Shown here: positions 1-9,390 of the stretch, piece after piece | Numbering within the stretch: the stretch's first letter is position 1 | How the letters are laid out: every line of letters starts with the position of its first letter | Assembly: GCA_024449915.1 (NCBI GenBank) | Contig: JAMZAV010000628.1 | Coordinates: 248,001 to 312,000 of the forward strand | Reading direction: 5' to 3' | Length of the DNA stretch: 64,000 bases | From: Sweltsa coloradensis | Taxonomy: Eukaryota > Arthropoda > Insecta > Plecoptera > Chloroperlidae | Notes under the pieces: generated by a model | Databases searched by the model: none | Seen by the model: only the letters and a program-made list of their open reading frames with translations | What the model was told of the DNA's origin: nothing | Program-made: the position numbers and the translations under genes

Positions 1-735
1 ATTCGCCGAGGCTGGCGCTGAGACGAGTTTAAGCGATCAGCTCTCTGTTTTTTACGGGCAAACGGTTAATAGTATTGGGTTAATATTTTACACAAACATT
101 AATTAAGAATCAATCTATGAGATCCAGTACGCGTATTCCTAAATCAAGTCATTGATTTTGAATCTCCGGCATAATATACTCAATTTTGGGTCAACTTCGG
201 GAATTTATTCAAGTGTACAGAATTTTTAACGAAAATTTTCATATTGTTTAAAATAAATCAATGTGAATGAGCAGGTTGATTTGGTAAATCCTAAGATAAG
301 CGGTATGATGGGAATTTCCTGAATTAGGCTTTGCACGCAAAGCTTTTTGCAGGTCGCACCACCGTAGTACCGACCCTAAGTGCTATGGATCATCAACAAC
401 CAACTTAGTAGGCAGTGACTGAATGACTTACTCCATGTAGTTCTTTTGGCACGGCAGTGTGGATTATCTAGACTGTTCTTGTACTAAGGTGGCGCTACGA
501 GTGTCAGAAAGTGGCAGTGCAAAGCTCCATTCAAATCCATGTTTTGGATTTCCCATTTTTTCACGTTTTTGAATTATATTTTACAATGGATCTTTAGGCC
601 CTATGGCTTATTTTTTGCAACCAAGTGCGGATATTAATAGAAAAGTACTTTATTAACATTCATGCAAAATTTGGTAATGATATTAGGCCTACCAACCATT
701 CAGCAGAAAGTTTCAACACCTGAGTGCGACCAGGC
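1..735 (+). repeat. diverged dispersed repeat, copy 1
   Basis: The first ~320 bases and 655-735 resemble, in the same order, the sequence at 63012-63415. Shared blocks include GAGGCTGGCG..GAGACGAG, AAGAATCAA, CATTCATGCAAA..TGGTAATGATATT and CAACACCTGAG. The family is unidentified. No open reading frame of note is present. Similarity is patchy and was judged by eye. Confidence 0.55.
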
Positions 736-950
736 TCACTCAGCTCTCTTAAGTTAACCAAACCTGTGGTAGATCCACTCAAGAGGTTGGCCTATTTTGT
801 GTGTTGTTGGTATCAGTGGTGTCATAGGGGGTATATGGGGGTATATGGCATACACCCAAACATAAATATGTACCCTTCAGTAGACCTAAAAAAATGTGTT
901 TATTTATTTAATGTCTATCCTATTCAGTTGTGAAAACTAATAGTCTAGCC

Positions 951-1485
951 CAGTGATTCTCAACCTTTTTGCTTCCTCAACCCACTTGATACCTTCAAAT
1001 AATTAGTGACCCAATTAGGCCTATATACCCTATATAAAAAAAAAATCAATATTTTAGTTTCTACCTCTACGAGATAAGAGGAATGAATGATAGTAATGCT
1101 ATGATATTGTTGATGTACTGGAAGTTATAATCGAGCTTTACTGTCCTCTTAATTCAATTTTTTAATGATCTTAATTCTCCACTGGCTTGTCGTTCACTGA
1201 TCAATGTTCAGTCATTAGATAGCGTTGCAGAATGTAAGCTTTCATGGACTCATTCCAGAGTGTTTTTAGACAAAACATATCACATAGTGGCAAGTGTCCG
1301 TCGTTTGTTATGGTAAATCCGATTGAATGTAGGACGAATTATTTTATCTACAATTTGAAGTAGAAAATTTACTTCTGTAGTTCTTTCCCAACTTCTTTCC
1401 CTTAAATTTTACTTTGAATTTCCGAAAATCGTTACGCCAACGGGACCCACTTCTAACCTTTTCACCCACAGGTTGAGAACCACTG
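951..1485. mobile_element. hAT-type MITE (Charlie-like termini)
   Basis: A 535-bp non-coding element. It begins CAGTGATTCTCAACCT and ends with the near-perfect inverse AGGTTGAGAACCACTG. These termini are typical of Charlie-type hAT transposons. The flanking octamers GTCTAGCC and CTCTAGCA match at six of eight positions, fitting a decayed 8-bp target duplication. No transposase remnant is visible. Confidence 0.8.
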
Positions 1486-1535
1486 CTCTAGCATGCAGTG
1501 TGTATTCATGTTTTGGTACAAAAGAGGAAATTTAA

Positions 1536-2140
1536 CCCAAGAGTAGTCGCGCCCCTGTTTGTAACGTTAGTAGTCGCGCCCGGTCCTTTAGACCGCATTA
1601 TTTATTATGGGCTAATAACGTCAGGATGACGTTTTGATTACGAATATAAGGTAGTTTATCATATATGTGACAGCATACATGGTTATATTATCAATTATCA
1701 ATCAATAATCAATAAATAATCAATCAATATTCAATCAAACACAGAATGTTGCAAACCTACAAAAAAGTTTCCAAATATATTTTGAAACACCCTTTGGTTC
1801 GAATTATTAGTAAACCAAGACAGTAATATTATGCCAACACTGTATGTTGAAGAATAATCAACCTACAATAACAAAATACATGTCTCATAATAGTGATTGA
1901 GTATGCATATTTTTGCCTCCCTTAGTAGTCGCGCAGCGGTCGAAAAGACCAAGCAACCGAACAGGACCTCTTATCTAAGTTGAAGTTCTGCAGAACACTG
2001 AATCGCGTATTGCACACTGGCTTCAGAAATCTTTTTTGGGAAGGTAGGCGGAACTAGACAAGCCATGCATGCGCGCTGTACAAATACCAACTGTTGAAAA
2101 AAAAAGTCGGTCTAAAAGACCACACGCGACTACTCTCGGG
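1536..2140. mobile_element. piggyBac-type MITE with TTAA target duplication
   Basis: A 605-bp element flanked on both sides by TTAA (1532-1535 and 2141-2144). It starts CCCAAGAGTAGTCGCG and ends CGCGACTACTCTCGGG. TTAA duplication with CCC..GGG termini is the piggyBac signature. GTAGTCGCG recurs internally. Three short palindromes of the form GGTC-NNNN-GACC lie near the ends. It is non-coding. Confidence 0.85.
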
Positions 2141-2516
2141 TTAATGCCAAGTCAATAAAAATAAATTTTGCAAACCCAACAATCATCACCACAAACAAAT
2201 GTTATAAAAAACTGCCTACAACTCGTTAAAATACTCAAATCACACTCTAAAAATCAAAACATTTTCCAAGGCTGTACGCACCGGACCCACATTATCTGCG
2301 GAGGCCCCCTTAACACCCAGACCCCCCATTCTACAGAGTCATGTACTTTACCCAGGAAAGAGCATAGGCCTACTTCCCAAAAAATAATTTTTGGGATTAC
2401 ACCACTGGTTCGTGTATGGAAACAGTAGATTAAGCCTGAAAACAACCTCTCTTCCTGTACTAGGAGAGACAACAAGTCACTCTGCCGACCGTGCTCTAGG
2501 CACTAGCATACTTTAC

Positions 2517-3143
2517 CATGATCTGGTGTGCAAGTTCTCGGCTCGGAGTAATGACGAGACCGAGTGGGGTGTTGAGTCTCCTTTCCGGGCCCAGATGCGA
2601 CCGCCACAGTGAGATCTGATGTAACAACGGCAGTAAATAGGCCAAAGTCTTACCGCAGCCTGTCTCTGCTGCGATGAGAGCATTATTTCTAGACAACAGT
2701 GCAGGAATGCCTTTCGCCTGGATTGACGTAGGTGTCGCGATTCCTTCGAGCCTCAATGCATTTGATAGTTCGGGCGAGATACCGGTCTCCTCAAACGATG
2801 AACTTTCCGTCACTTTTTCGTCACCCCCCACTTCGGTTATGATGAAATAGTCTCCTTTGGACTTCTTGTGGTGCCATCCGGTTGACGCAAGAGGTATTGG
2901 CTCAAATTTTGAGTAGGTTTGTCCGGAGTAATGATTGAATTCTTTTCGTTTGCAACTTATTATGGGAACGGTGTTATTGTTTTTGTAAGCATGCTTAGAA
3001 TTTGATTTTGTTTTTTGAGCATTTCTAAACTTGGTGATGAAATTATTTGTATTGACGTGGGGCATTGAAGAAAGAGCTTGTGATGACGGAAGTAAAGAGC
3101 TGACAAGTCGACTGGATCCAATCGTTTTCCAATGCAGCAACAT
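2517..3143 (-). CDS. DDX28: DDX28-like mitochondrial DEAD-box RNA helicase, N-terminal exon (partial)
   Basis: This exon encodes the first ~209 residues of a DEAD-box ATP-dependent RNA helicase. The basic, Ser-rich N-terminus (MLLHWKTIGSSRLVSSLL) looks like a mitochondrial targeting sequence. A Q motif lies at about residues 118-141 (key TPTSIQ). The Walker A motif AAETGCGKT lies at about 158-166 and motif Ia TPSRELA at about 199-205. This order and the spacing suggest DDX28, which in animals acts in mitochondrial ribosome assembly. The exon ends ..ATG|GTAAAG at 2517/2516, in phase 0. DEAD, SAT and the C-terminal helicase domain are absent here and must lie on exons beyond the left edge. The start is ambiguous: an in-frame ATG at 3179 lies just before a good acceptor-like TTTCTTTTAG (ending near 3160). 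If that acceptor is used, the ATG at 3143 is the start. Family assignment within DEAD-box proteins is likely but not certain. Confidence 0.85.
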
Positions 3144-3393
3144 TTTGGGTCGTTTTATTCCTAAAAGAAATGAAGTCAATATAAGTCATATATTCTGGTA
3201 CTATTGAATTGTAAAGAATCTTAAGTGGCTAGGCCTAATACAAATGAAACAAACAAAATGGAAGTTATTTGAATACAGACCTAATTAATGGAATGAGGAA
3301 GGAAACTGCATAGAAAGATTTGTTTTGAAAAGACCAACATTTAAATTAAATTTTAAAAGAAAGAAAGAAAGATAGATATACCAGTATATATAT

Positions 3394-3395
<2 letters not shown>

Positions 3396-3470
<75 letters not shown>
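3396..3470. repeat. (GATA)n microsatellite 1
   Basis: Nearly pure GATA/TAGA tetranucleotide array, preceded by TATATATATA and followed by TTGA repeats. An apparent reverse-strand reading frame through it (Ser-Ile-Tyr-Leu repeats) is only the translation of the microsatellite. Confidence 0.97.
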
Positions 3471-3471
<1 letters not shown>

Positions 3472-3489
3472 TGATTGATTGATTGATTT

Positions 3490-3665
3490 ATTCGAACAAT
3501 TTGGGATAGTAACAAGATATTACATAATAGTACAAGGCAGTAGGTGTGTACAAAAATCAGTTACTATAATCACAAATTATAGCTTACATGGATTTGACTT
3601 AAATCATTGTAAAATGAATTGAATACATTAAATATAGATAAATTAAACAAACACGCTAGTTAGCG
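3490..3665 (+). repeat. microsatellite-associated repeat, copy 1
   Basis: About 170 bases that recur at 3808-3975. Shared blocks include CATAATAGTACAAGGCAGTA, AAATTATAGCTT and a long identical run at TTGACTTAAATCATTGTAAA. In this copy the GATA array lies on the 5' side. The element type is unknown and it is non-coding. Confidence 0.85.
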
Positions 3666-3807
3666 AGATGACTCGGTCACTTATATTATGAGCCAGAACA
3701 AATGAAAAAGTATAAAACAAAACAAAAAAATAAAAAATATCTTCTTAACATATCACGTGTTTGTGTTGCCACAGGGCGTGGAAACTATTTACAGTGTTCG
3801 TACGCAC

Positions 3808-3974
3808 TGCAATTGGGATAGTTACAAAATATTGCATAATAGTACAAGGCAGTAGGTGTATACAAAATACAGTTACATTAAATACAAATTATAGCTTCAA
3901 TGGAATTGACTTAAATCATTGTAAAATGAATTGAATACATTAAAACTTACATAAGGTAAACAACCACGCTAGTG

Positions 3975-3975
<1 letters not shown>
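3808..3975 (+). repeat. microsatellite-associated repeat, copy 2
   Basis: Second copy of the 3490-3665 repeat, same orientation, about 320 bases away. Here the GATA array lies on the 3' side, directly after GCTAGTGA. Together the two copies look like one duplicated unit whose boundary coincides with the GATA tracts. Confidence 0.85.
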
Positions 3976-4025
<50 letters not shown>

Positions 4026-4045
4026 GAGATAGATAGATAGATAGA
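3975..4045. repeat. (GATA)n microsatellite 2
   Basis: GATA tetranucleotide array with one GAGA interruption near 4024. It abuts copy 2 of the duplicated repeat. Confidence 0.97.
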
Positions 4046-4533
4046 CAGGTAGTTAAACATCTTTATTGTCTAGAGGCGAGGAGGGAGCGAATTGGATTGA
4101 CAGTGTTGCTGGTATTAACAGCAATGATAGGTCAAGAATGACAGGTCCACTGAGAGAAAATTATAGATCAGGCAGTAAGAAGCCATTAGGTCAGCTGATA
4201 GGGATAAATGATGGATTGATCCTCCTAGTACATTGCATTCATGCATAATACTACTAGATGGGGATAATAGAGGGGAAAAACACGTTTGCAGTTTGTACCA
4301 TTCAAAAACGTAATCCTCAAGAATCACTCAGTGGGTCAGTGTCAGGGGGGGGGGGTTAATGTAACGTAGGCCTACCCTGCATGTTTTTAAAGTGTTGGAA
4401 GGTGGCGTATCCAAGATTTAGTAACTTTTTTGCTTTTTATTGTGGTTTAAGTTGCTGTCACTTCATTGAGTGTTTGTTGTTGCCTGTATGGTTGGTGCTG
4501 TGTTACGTTTGGGTCGTGAAAGAAAATTTGCTA
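4046..4533. other. no gene recognised; G11 tract
   Basis: No coding exon or element boundary was recognised. It contains a run of 11 G at 4345-4355. Open frames here have no recognisable domain. Confidence 0.5.
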
Positions 4534-4703
4534 ACTAAGTCTAAGTTCAGAGATTTCGAAGGTCCCCGCACGATCGGAATAGCCGTTTGTCCAGTAGAGC
4601 CCAAACAAACGGACAAAAAAACAAACCCAAAAACAAAAAATAATCAAGCTATTTTTCTCAGGGTAGCGAAATTAGGTCTTCGCTGCGCTCAACCAAAAAT
4701 ATA
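4534..4703 (-). mobile_element. Helitron-like repeat family, degraded fragment (copy A)
   Basis: Reverse-oriented fragment of the repeat best seen at 22717-23195. It retains CTAAGTTCAGAGATTTCGAA at its left and TCTTCGCTGCGCTCAACCA at its right, the decayed terminus. The centre is A-rich. Both ends are eroded and the 3'-terminal hairpin is missing. Confidence 0.7.
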
Positions 4704-5835
4704 TTTCCGAATGCATTTATGTAACATCATTTAGGCAAACAAATCTGAGAAGCTAGATAAGTTTTAGAACTTAATTGTTGTTATGTTATGTTATGTTAAA
4801 TGTGAATAAACCCAGTAGGCCTAGGCTATAGGTACACTCTGATTTTACATTTTCATTTCCCTGACATATTCCAGGCAAATGTTGACCTCTCTGTTGACTT
4901 TATCTGAACAGGAATCTGACAAGGGGGTGTAGGCATTTTTAAAACACAGGAAGTACAAAGAATTTTTATTTTTTAATACTGTGGTTAGGTAACAATATCA
5001 GGTAGGCCTATTGTAATTTGACGGGATTACAAGTTCCCGGGGACATTACTATAGCCTGAACACAAACCTACCCAAGACTGCCTATCACCAGATCAAAATA
5101 ATATAGCCCTATTATAGCTATCGTATTGAGTGTGCCGTTAAAAACAAATTATAAAATGAATCAAAATCCAAAAATCTACAAAGCCCTGAAGCTATACGAC
5201 GGTAACTCGCAATCCTCAACACATACCGTATGTAGGCCTACGTCACCAAAATAGACAATCAATATTCAATAAGAATTAAAAGTTAAAACGTTCTCTATCA
5301 GCAGGGAAATATAGGGCCTATGCTAAGGCCTATAACCTACAATGACTAGGCCTATGAGACATCATATGAGATTTGACTGAACTTAACCAAAGACTAATTT
5401 GTTGCAGCAAAGCATCAGTATTCAATTGTTTGTTATTTTGTAATCAATCAGCATCGGCATCAACGCTCACAAATATAAAAGTTTGTTTACTGTTCCGCGT
5501 TGCAGGCCTTTGGAGCACTGCACCCATGAATTCAGTTAGTTAGTAAATGTTGTTTTAGGGCACTCAACAGTAGAGTTATCAGTGCCCATGTCAATTGTAT
5601 TGGAATCTTCCAAATTTTATTTTTCCATAATTGTGGATTACCACCATGTTTTCTTCTTTCCAATAGGAGGAACGTAAGGGAATTCGAGGGGGGGTCAATG
5701 GGAAGGAGTGAGGATGTTGGATAGGATGGGTTAAACTGGGTGGGAACGGAGGAGTGCTCGTTGCAGAGAGGGCCGGCAAGTATGGAGACTAAAAATTGAA
5801 AGAAGAAAATAAATATGAGTAAGGCTGTGTGAATG
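4704..5835. other. no gene recognised
   Basis: AT-rich sequence with several AGGCCTA motifs and a short TTATG repeat near 4780. No exon with recognisable homology and no clear transposon termini were found. Confidence 0.5.
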
Positions 5836-5839
5836 AAGA

Positions 5840-6000
5840 AAGATGTGATAAAAAGTTGCGCGAGAGCTCTCTTTGCAGCACGCACCCCAAACGGCCAGAG
5901 CTCGCCCTTAGTTTTGGGGAATATACTACTCCCCTACTCACAGACCAAACCACGGGAAGGTAGCGAGTTGGACTTTGAAGGCCCTCCATGAATTCATTGT
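5840..6000 (-). repeat. GC-rich SINE-like repeat, partial copy
   Basis: The reverse complement shares a clear block with 12408-12490. Matching parts include CGTGGTTTGG..GTGA.TAGGGGAGT and GGCGAGCTCT. This is a second, diverged copy of the GC-rich head of the element at 12.4 kb. It lacks the 3' tail seen there. Its origin is unknown. Confidence 0.65.
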
Positions 6001-6089
6001 GTGTGTTACTGTTCGACGTTGCTTGCGTAATTCGTACACAATGGTTTTTGGTGCACAAGCTGGAGTAACACTTGGTGCATAGGCCTATA

Positions 6090-6357
6090 GGCAGGGGGGG
6101 GGACAGGTACCTGAAAACCAGGACTGTCTGATGACGTGTGAAATGATCAAGATTGAGCGATATTTTAAGTATCGTATCTTTCCAAAAAAAATTGTTATAA
6201 ATTTATAAATATTTAAAATAATATGAGCTTTGCAAACAAAAATCGTCTTTCGACTGTACTGTGTGTGTTTTATGTAAGTAGGCCTAGTATTAATTTCATA
6301 GTTTGGCAAATTACTAGGGAAGCATTGCTTCCCTTGCTTCCATGGACGGCACGCCAC
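6090..6357 (-). mobile_element. probable MITE with CAGTGGCGTGCC terminus
   Basis: Read on the reverse strand, the element starts CCAGTGGCGTGCCGTCCATG, followed by a hairpin around GGGAAGC-ATTGCTTCCC. It runs to a G9 tract at 6094-6102. The right (plus-strand) edge is convincing as a transposon end. The opposite edge is not resolved. Confidence 0.4.
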
Positions 6358-6689
6358 TGGGACTAGCCTATCCTGAGAAAACCGGGATGTCTGGTTACCC
6401 TAGCCCAGGGGTGCCCAACATACGGCCCGCCAAGCCATTTGGTCTGGCCCGCACTCTCATACACGAATCCGCCAAAAAATAAATCCTTTTTTTAAATATC
6501 TGATTTAAAGTTCAGAGAAAACGATCTTGGTACTCCCTGTGTGTCTCACAATGATACGAGACTTGAGTGTACTAAGGGTAGTTTTGTTGTAGTGTAATAT
6601 TTGTTTGGTTTAAAAAACGTCGTTATCAAAAGATTTTAAAATAAAATTGTAAAATAGATAGCGAGTGCCGCGTATTTAGGCCTAACAAA

Positions 6690-6845
6690 AAGTGGGCCGA
6701 TCTTTATTTTTGTGTGCCACATAACGATAAAATTGTGTGCTTAATATGCAGAGATGTCATCGCAGTGTTCAAAGAATACATTTTAAAATGGCATTACGAC
6801 TTGAAACACAAAAGTGAGTATGAGAAATACAAAGGGTCAAACTGA
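6690..6845 (+). pseudogene. hAT transposase BED zinc-finger remnant
   Basis: Conceptual translation in one frame gives a BED-type finger: KWADLYFCVPH, then CLIC, then AVFKEY and HYDLKH, ending in YEKYKG before a stop at 6843. The C-x2-C and H-x4-H ligands are intact. This is the usual N-terminal module of hAT transposases related to ZBED/GTF2IRD2-type proteins. No methionine is in place and the frame breaks soon after. A later scrap (around 6910-6950, RPFTDGEL) matches the next conserved block before the nested insertion cuts it. Confidence 0.75.
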
Positions 6846-6965
6846 AGCAAAACCTTGTATCTCCGCAATGTATGTTCAAGAAGAAGATCAGGTTGTCCAC
6901 TTATTAGCGTCGGGAGGAAGACCATTCACTGATGGGGAATTACTTAGTAAAGAAAAGTACCTATG

Positions 6966-8389
6966 AGCCATTCCGTATGTAACGGACGTTACATTTTCAC
7001 TACTTAACACATATATTAAGACTTGAAAATATAAGCTGTTCATATTATGGTAGCACATATCACATCACATAATTTTGATTTACTGATCTGTAAAATTGCA
7101 CTCCAAACATGTTAACCATCTTCAAGAAATATCACTATTTAGTGTTGTAACGGATGTTACTAATTTGGGAACTACATTTACACTAAGTGGTATTTCTACT
7201 AAAAAGTCAGGCCCTCCAAGTAGGGTAAAAAAATAATTTTGGTATATGGTGATTCACAAGGAATCATGAAATACCCTCATGTCATTACATTCTGAGAAAA
7301 GTTCAAAATTGAATGTTAATTAATAAAAATAGTGTGTAACGGATGTTACAGTGCTTTGTAACGGATGTTACGAGTGACCTGAAAGCGCAGCGTTTGAAGC
7401 ATTTGCTTGAAAACAAACCTTCTTTGAAAAAAAAAAACAGATTGCAAGCTATTGCTTGATGAATTATGCATTACATTTTATTAAAATTAGTAACTTTTTT
7501 GAGACATAGGATGGATTTAACAAGGATGTGGCAAGACAATACAATAATATCAAAAAAAAAAAAAAAAAAAAAAAAAAAACTTTATAGAGAGAAGTCTTGG
7601 ACCAAGTAAGTAGATTAGGCCTACCAATTATGTATTTTATAATAACAATATTTTGTTTAATGAGTCAGACCTTTTATTACTTTGAAATTTGTTAGGTCAG
7701 GTTAGGATTGTAGGTTTACTAGGCCCTACAGGTGGCCTACCAGGAACCTGTAGTCTAGACCCTAGCCTAGACCCATCCTAACATTTTAAGTTGTCAAGTA
7801 TCATTGGTTTTCACTCAATTATTGACCAAACATTAACTAACAAATAATGTAACATCCGTTACATGTAACATCCGTTACACATTTTATTAATAGTTATGAT
7901 ATGTAGAAATAAACCAAAATATCCCACATGTAGATGAGTACCCTAACCTCACTTTTGGAAGTTTTGGTTTTTATCAGAATAACCTTCACTGATTTACAAG
8001 TACTTTTGTCAGTTTTGTGTAACGGATGTTACAACAGGTAGCATTTAAATGAAATTGAGATATATTGAAACATGACTTACCTAGAAAATTGATACTGCAC
8101 AGTTGACAAGTACCAGCACCTGTCTTGAGTTTATTTCCTACACCCCATCAGTCAGGGGTACCATCCTCTAGTTACATTGCAACCAACTTAAGCATATTTC
8201 ACTTAGTCACATCCGTGTGGCAACACACGGTGAAAACATGCTTAAAACTATGTTAGAATAATGAGATTTTTTTGTTTAACTGTTTAATTTTTAAAACAGA
8301 AGTGTTGACCAAACAGTTTTTTGCTAAAATAAAATAAAAAATATTATTTTTATTTTTATTCCCAAATTCCTGCTTTTGACGGAATGGCA
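6966..8389. mobile_element. nested inverted-repeat element with seven palindromic sites
   Basis: A 1.42-kb insertion inside the hAT relic. Its ends are AGCCATTCCGT and ACGGAATGGCA, inverted with one mismatch. It is flanked by a direct repeat CCTATG (6960-6965, 8390-8395), extendable to ACCTATG. It has no coding potential. Internally it repeats a 14-bp near-palindrome, GTAACGGATGTTAC, at 6979, 7147, 7336, 7358, 7849, 7865 and 8019. The 7849 and 7865 copies are inverted and the first has one substitution. A poly(A) run lies at about 7552-7579. The superfamily is unassigned. Confidence 0.75.
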
Positions 8390-8619
8390 CCTATGCAAGC
8401 TGTTATTGAAATATCATTGATGCTATCAGATTGTCACCTTTAATACATTTACAAGAATAGGAGAGGATTGCATTATTATTCCACAATCTATAGCCTATTA
8501 AAATTACCTTAAATTTTAGGTGATATTTGGGCATTTTATGATGTGGCCCGCCAACATTGAAAATTTATGCCATGTGGCCCAACTCTAAATAAAGTTGGGC
8601 ACCCCTGCCCTAGCCAATA

Positions 8620-9390
8620 GGCATTCATTACTAGCCTAGGCCTAGTCTAATAGGCCTAGGCCTAGGCGGGCCGGTACTTCTTCGGCTAGGGGGGTCCAAC
8701 TTTTATATACACTGTAACGGAAAGGATTTCGGGTGCGCTCTTATCGATTATATCCTAGAACTAGCGCGGCGCACTGTAGCCAGCGGAAAGTTCGGCTAAC
8801 CTAACGAAAGTACACGTTTAACATAGGCCTAAGTAGGCTAGTAACAAGGCAATATAGCAGTGTTAACAAGGTGTATAAAAGTTGGACCCCCCTAGCCGAA
8901 GAAGTGCCGGCGGGCCTACATAATTATCAAAATCTTTTTGTCCAACACATGCTGGGTTTTCAGATGGGTTTTATCAGAAGAAAACTCTTTATTGATATTG
9001 AGCTTCAGGCCCTAGGCCTCATTTATGTGTTGGCGATAACCGAGACGAACCCTAGGGCTAGGGTATTAGGGATATTAAATAGGCTAGGCTAGGCTTATCC
9101 TAAACAAAGGCTAGGCCTAGGGCTACCTAGGCCTAGCCTAATAATAGGCCCTAGCATTCTAGACTTACCTTGAGCTTAATTGGATTTTCATTGGATTTTT
9201 AGAACTTGGACAAAAAGCTACATAGAAAGGAAAGGTCCTCCGTTATAAGGCCTAGGCTAGCAACGATAGGCCTAGGTCTAGAGCAAAGAATTGGCCTACT
9301 AGACGTAAGCCTTGCAAAAAATGTTGTTTACTCAGGAGTCAGGACCTGAATACAAATCTTGTCAAGTTGTCCCTAGGCCTAGCTATTCAA
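8620..9390. repeat. TAGGCCTA-rich region
   Basis: About a dozen AGGCCTA/TAGGCCTA motifs occur within 770 bases, several in tandem (8650-8666, 9105-9160, 9247-9280). The octamer is a perfect palindrome. It occurs elsewhere in the window but nowhere this densely. Confidence 0.8.
8663..8918. mobile_element. short inverted-repeat element (MITE)
   Basis: Arms of about 48 bases at 8663-8710 and 8871-8918 are inverted copies. Key sequence: GGTACTTCTTCGGCTAGG and its inverse CCTAGCCGAAGAAGTGCC. The element is about 256 bp and non-coding. It sits within the TAGGCCTA-rich stretch, which obscures any target duplication. Confidence 0.75.

Larger units (their letters stand above)
1..2516 (-). other. first intron (partial) of the DDX28-like gene
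   Basis: The sequence left of the donor at 2516/2515 should be intron of the minus-strand helicase gene, because no further helicase motifs are found before the window edge. It contains two short DNA transposons, described separately. How far the intron runs outside the window cannot be seen. Confidence 0.5.
6406..8607 (+). mobile_element. hAT transposon relic, interrupted
   Basis: A 2.2-kb element with termini CAGGGGTGCCCAAC and GTTGGGCACCCCTG. It is flanked by a perfect 8-bp duplication, CCCTAGCC (6398-6405 and 8608-8615). The subterminal GGCCCGCC / TGGCCC sequence and an internal BED-type zinc finger support the Charlie/SPIN-like group of hAT elements. It is split by a nested 1.4-kb element at 6966-8389. 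The remaining transposase body is lost. Confidence 0.9.

Noticed and set aside
3285..3515. Reverse-strand open frame with Ser-Ile-Tyr-Leu repeats
   Set aside because: It is the translation of the GATA microsatellite.
4381..4734. 117-codon open frame
   Set aside because: It overlaps the decayed Helitron-like fragment, has no recognisable domain and no splice context.
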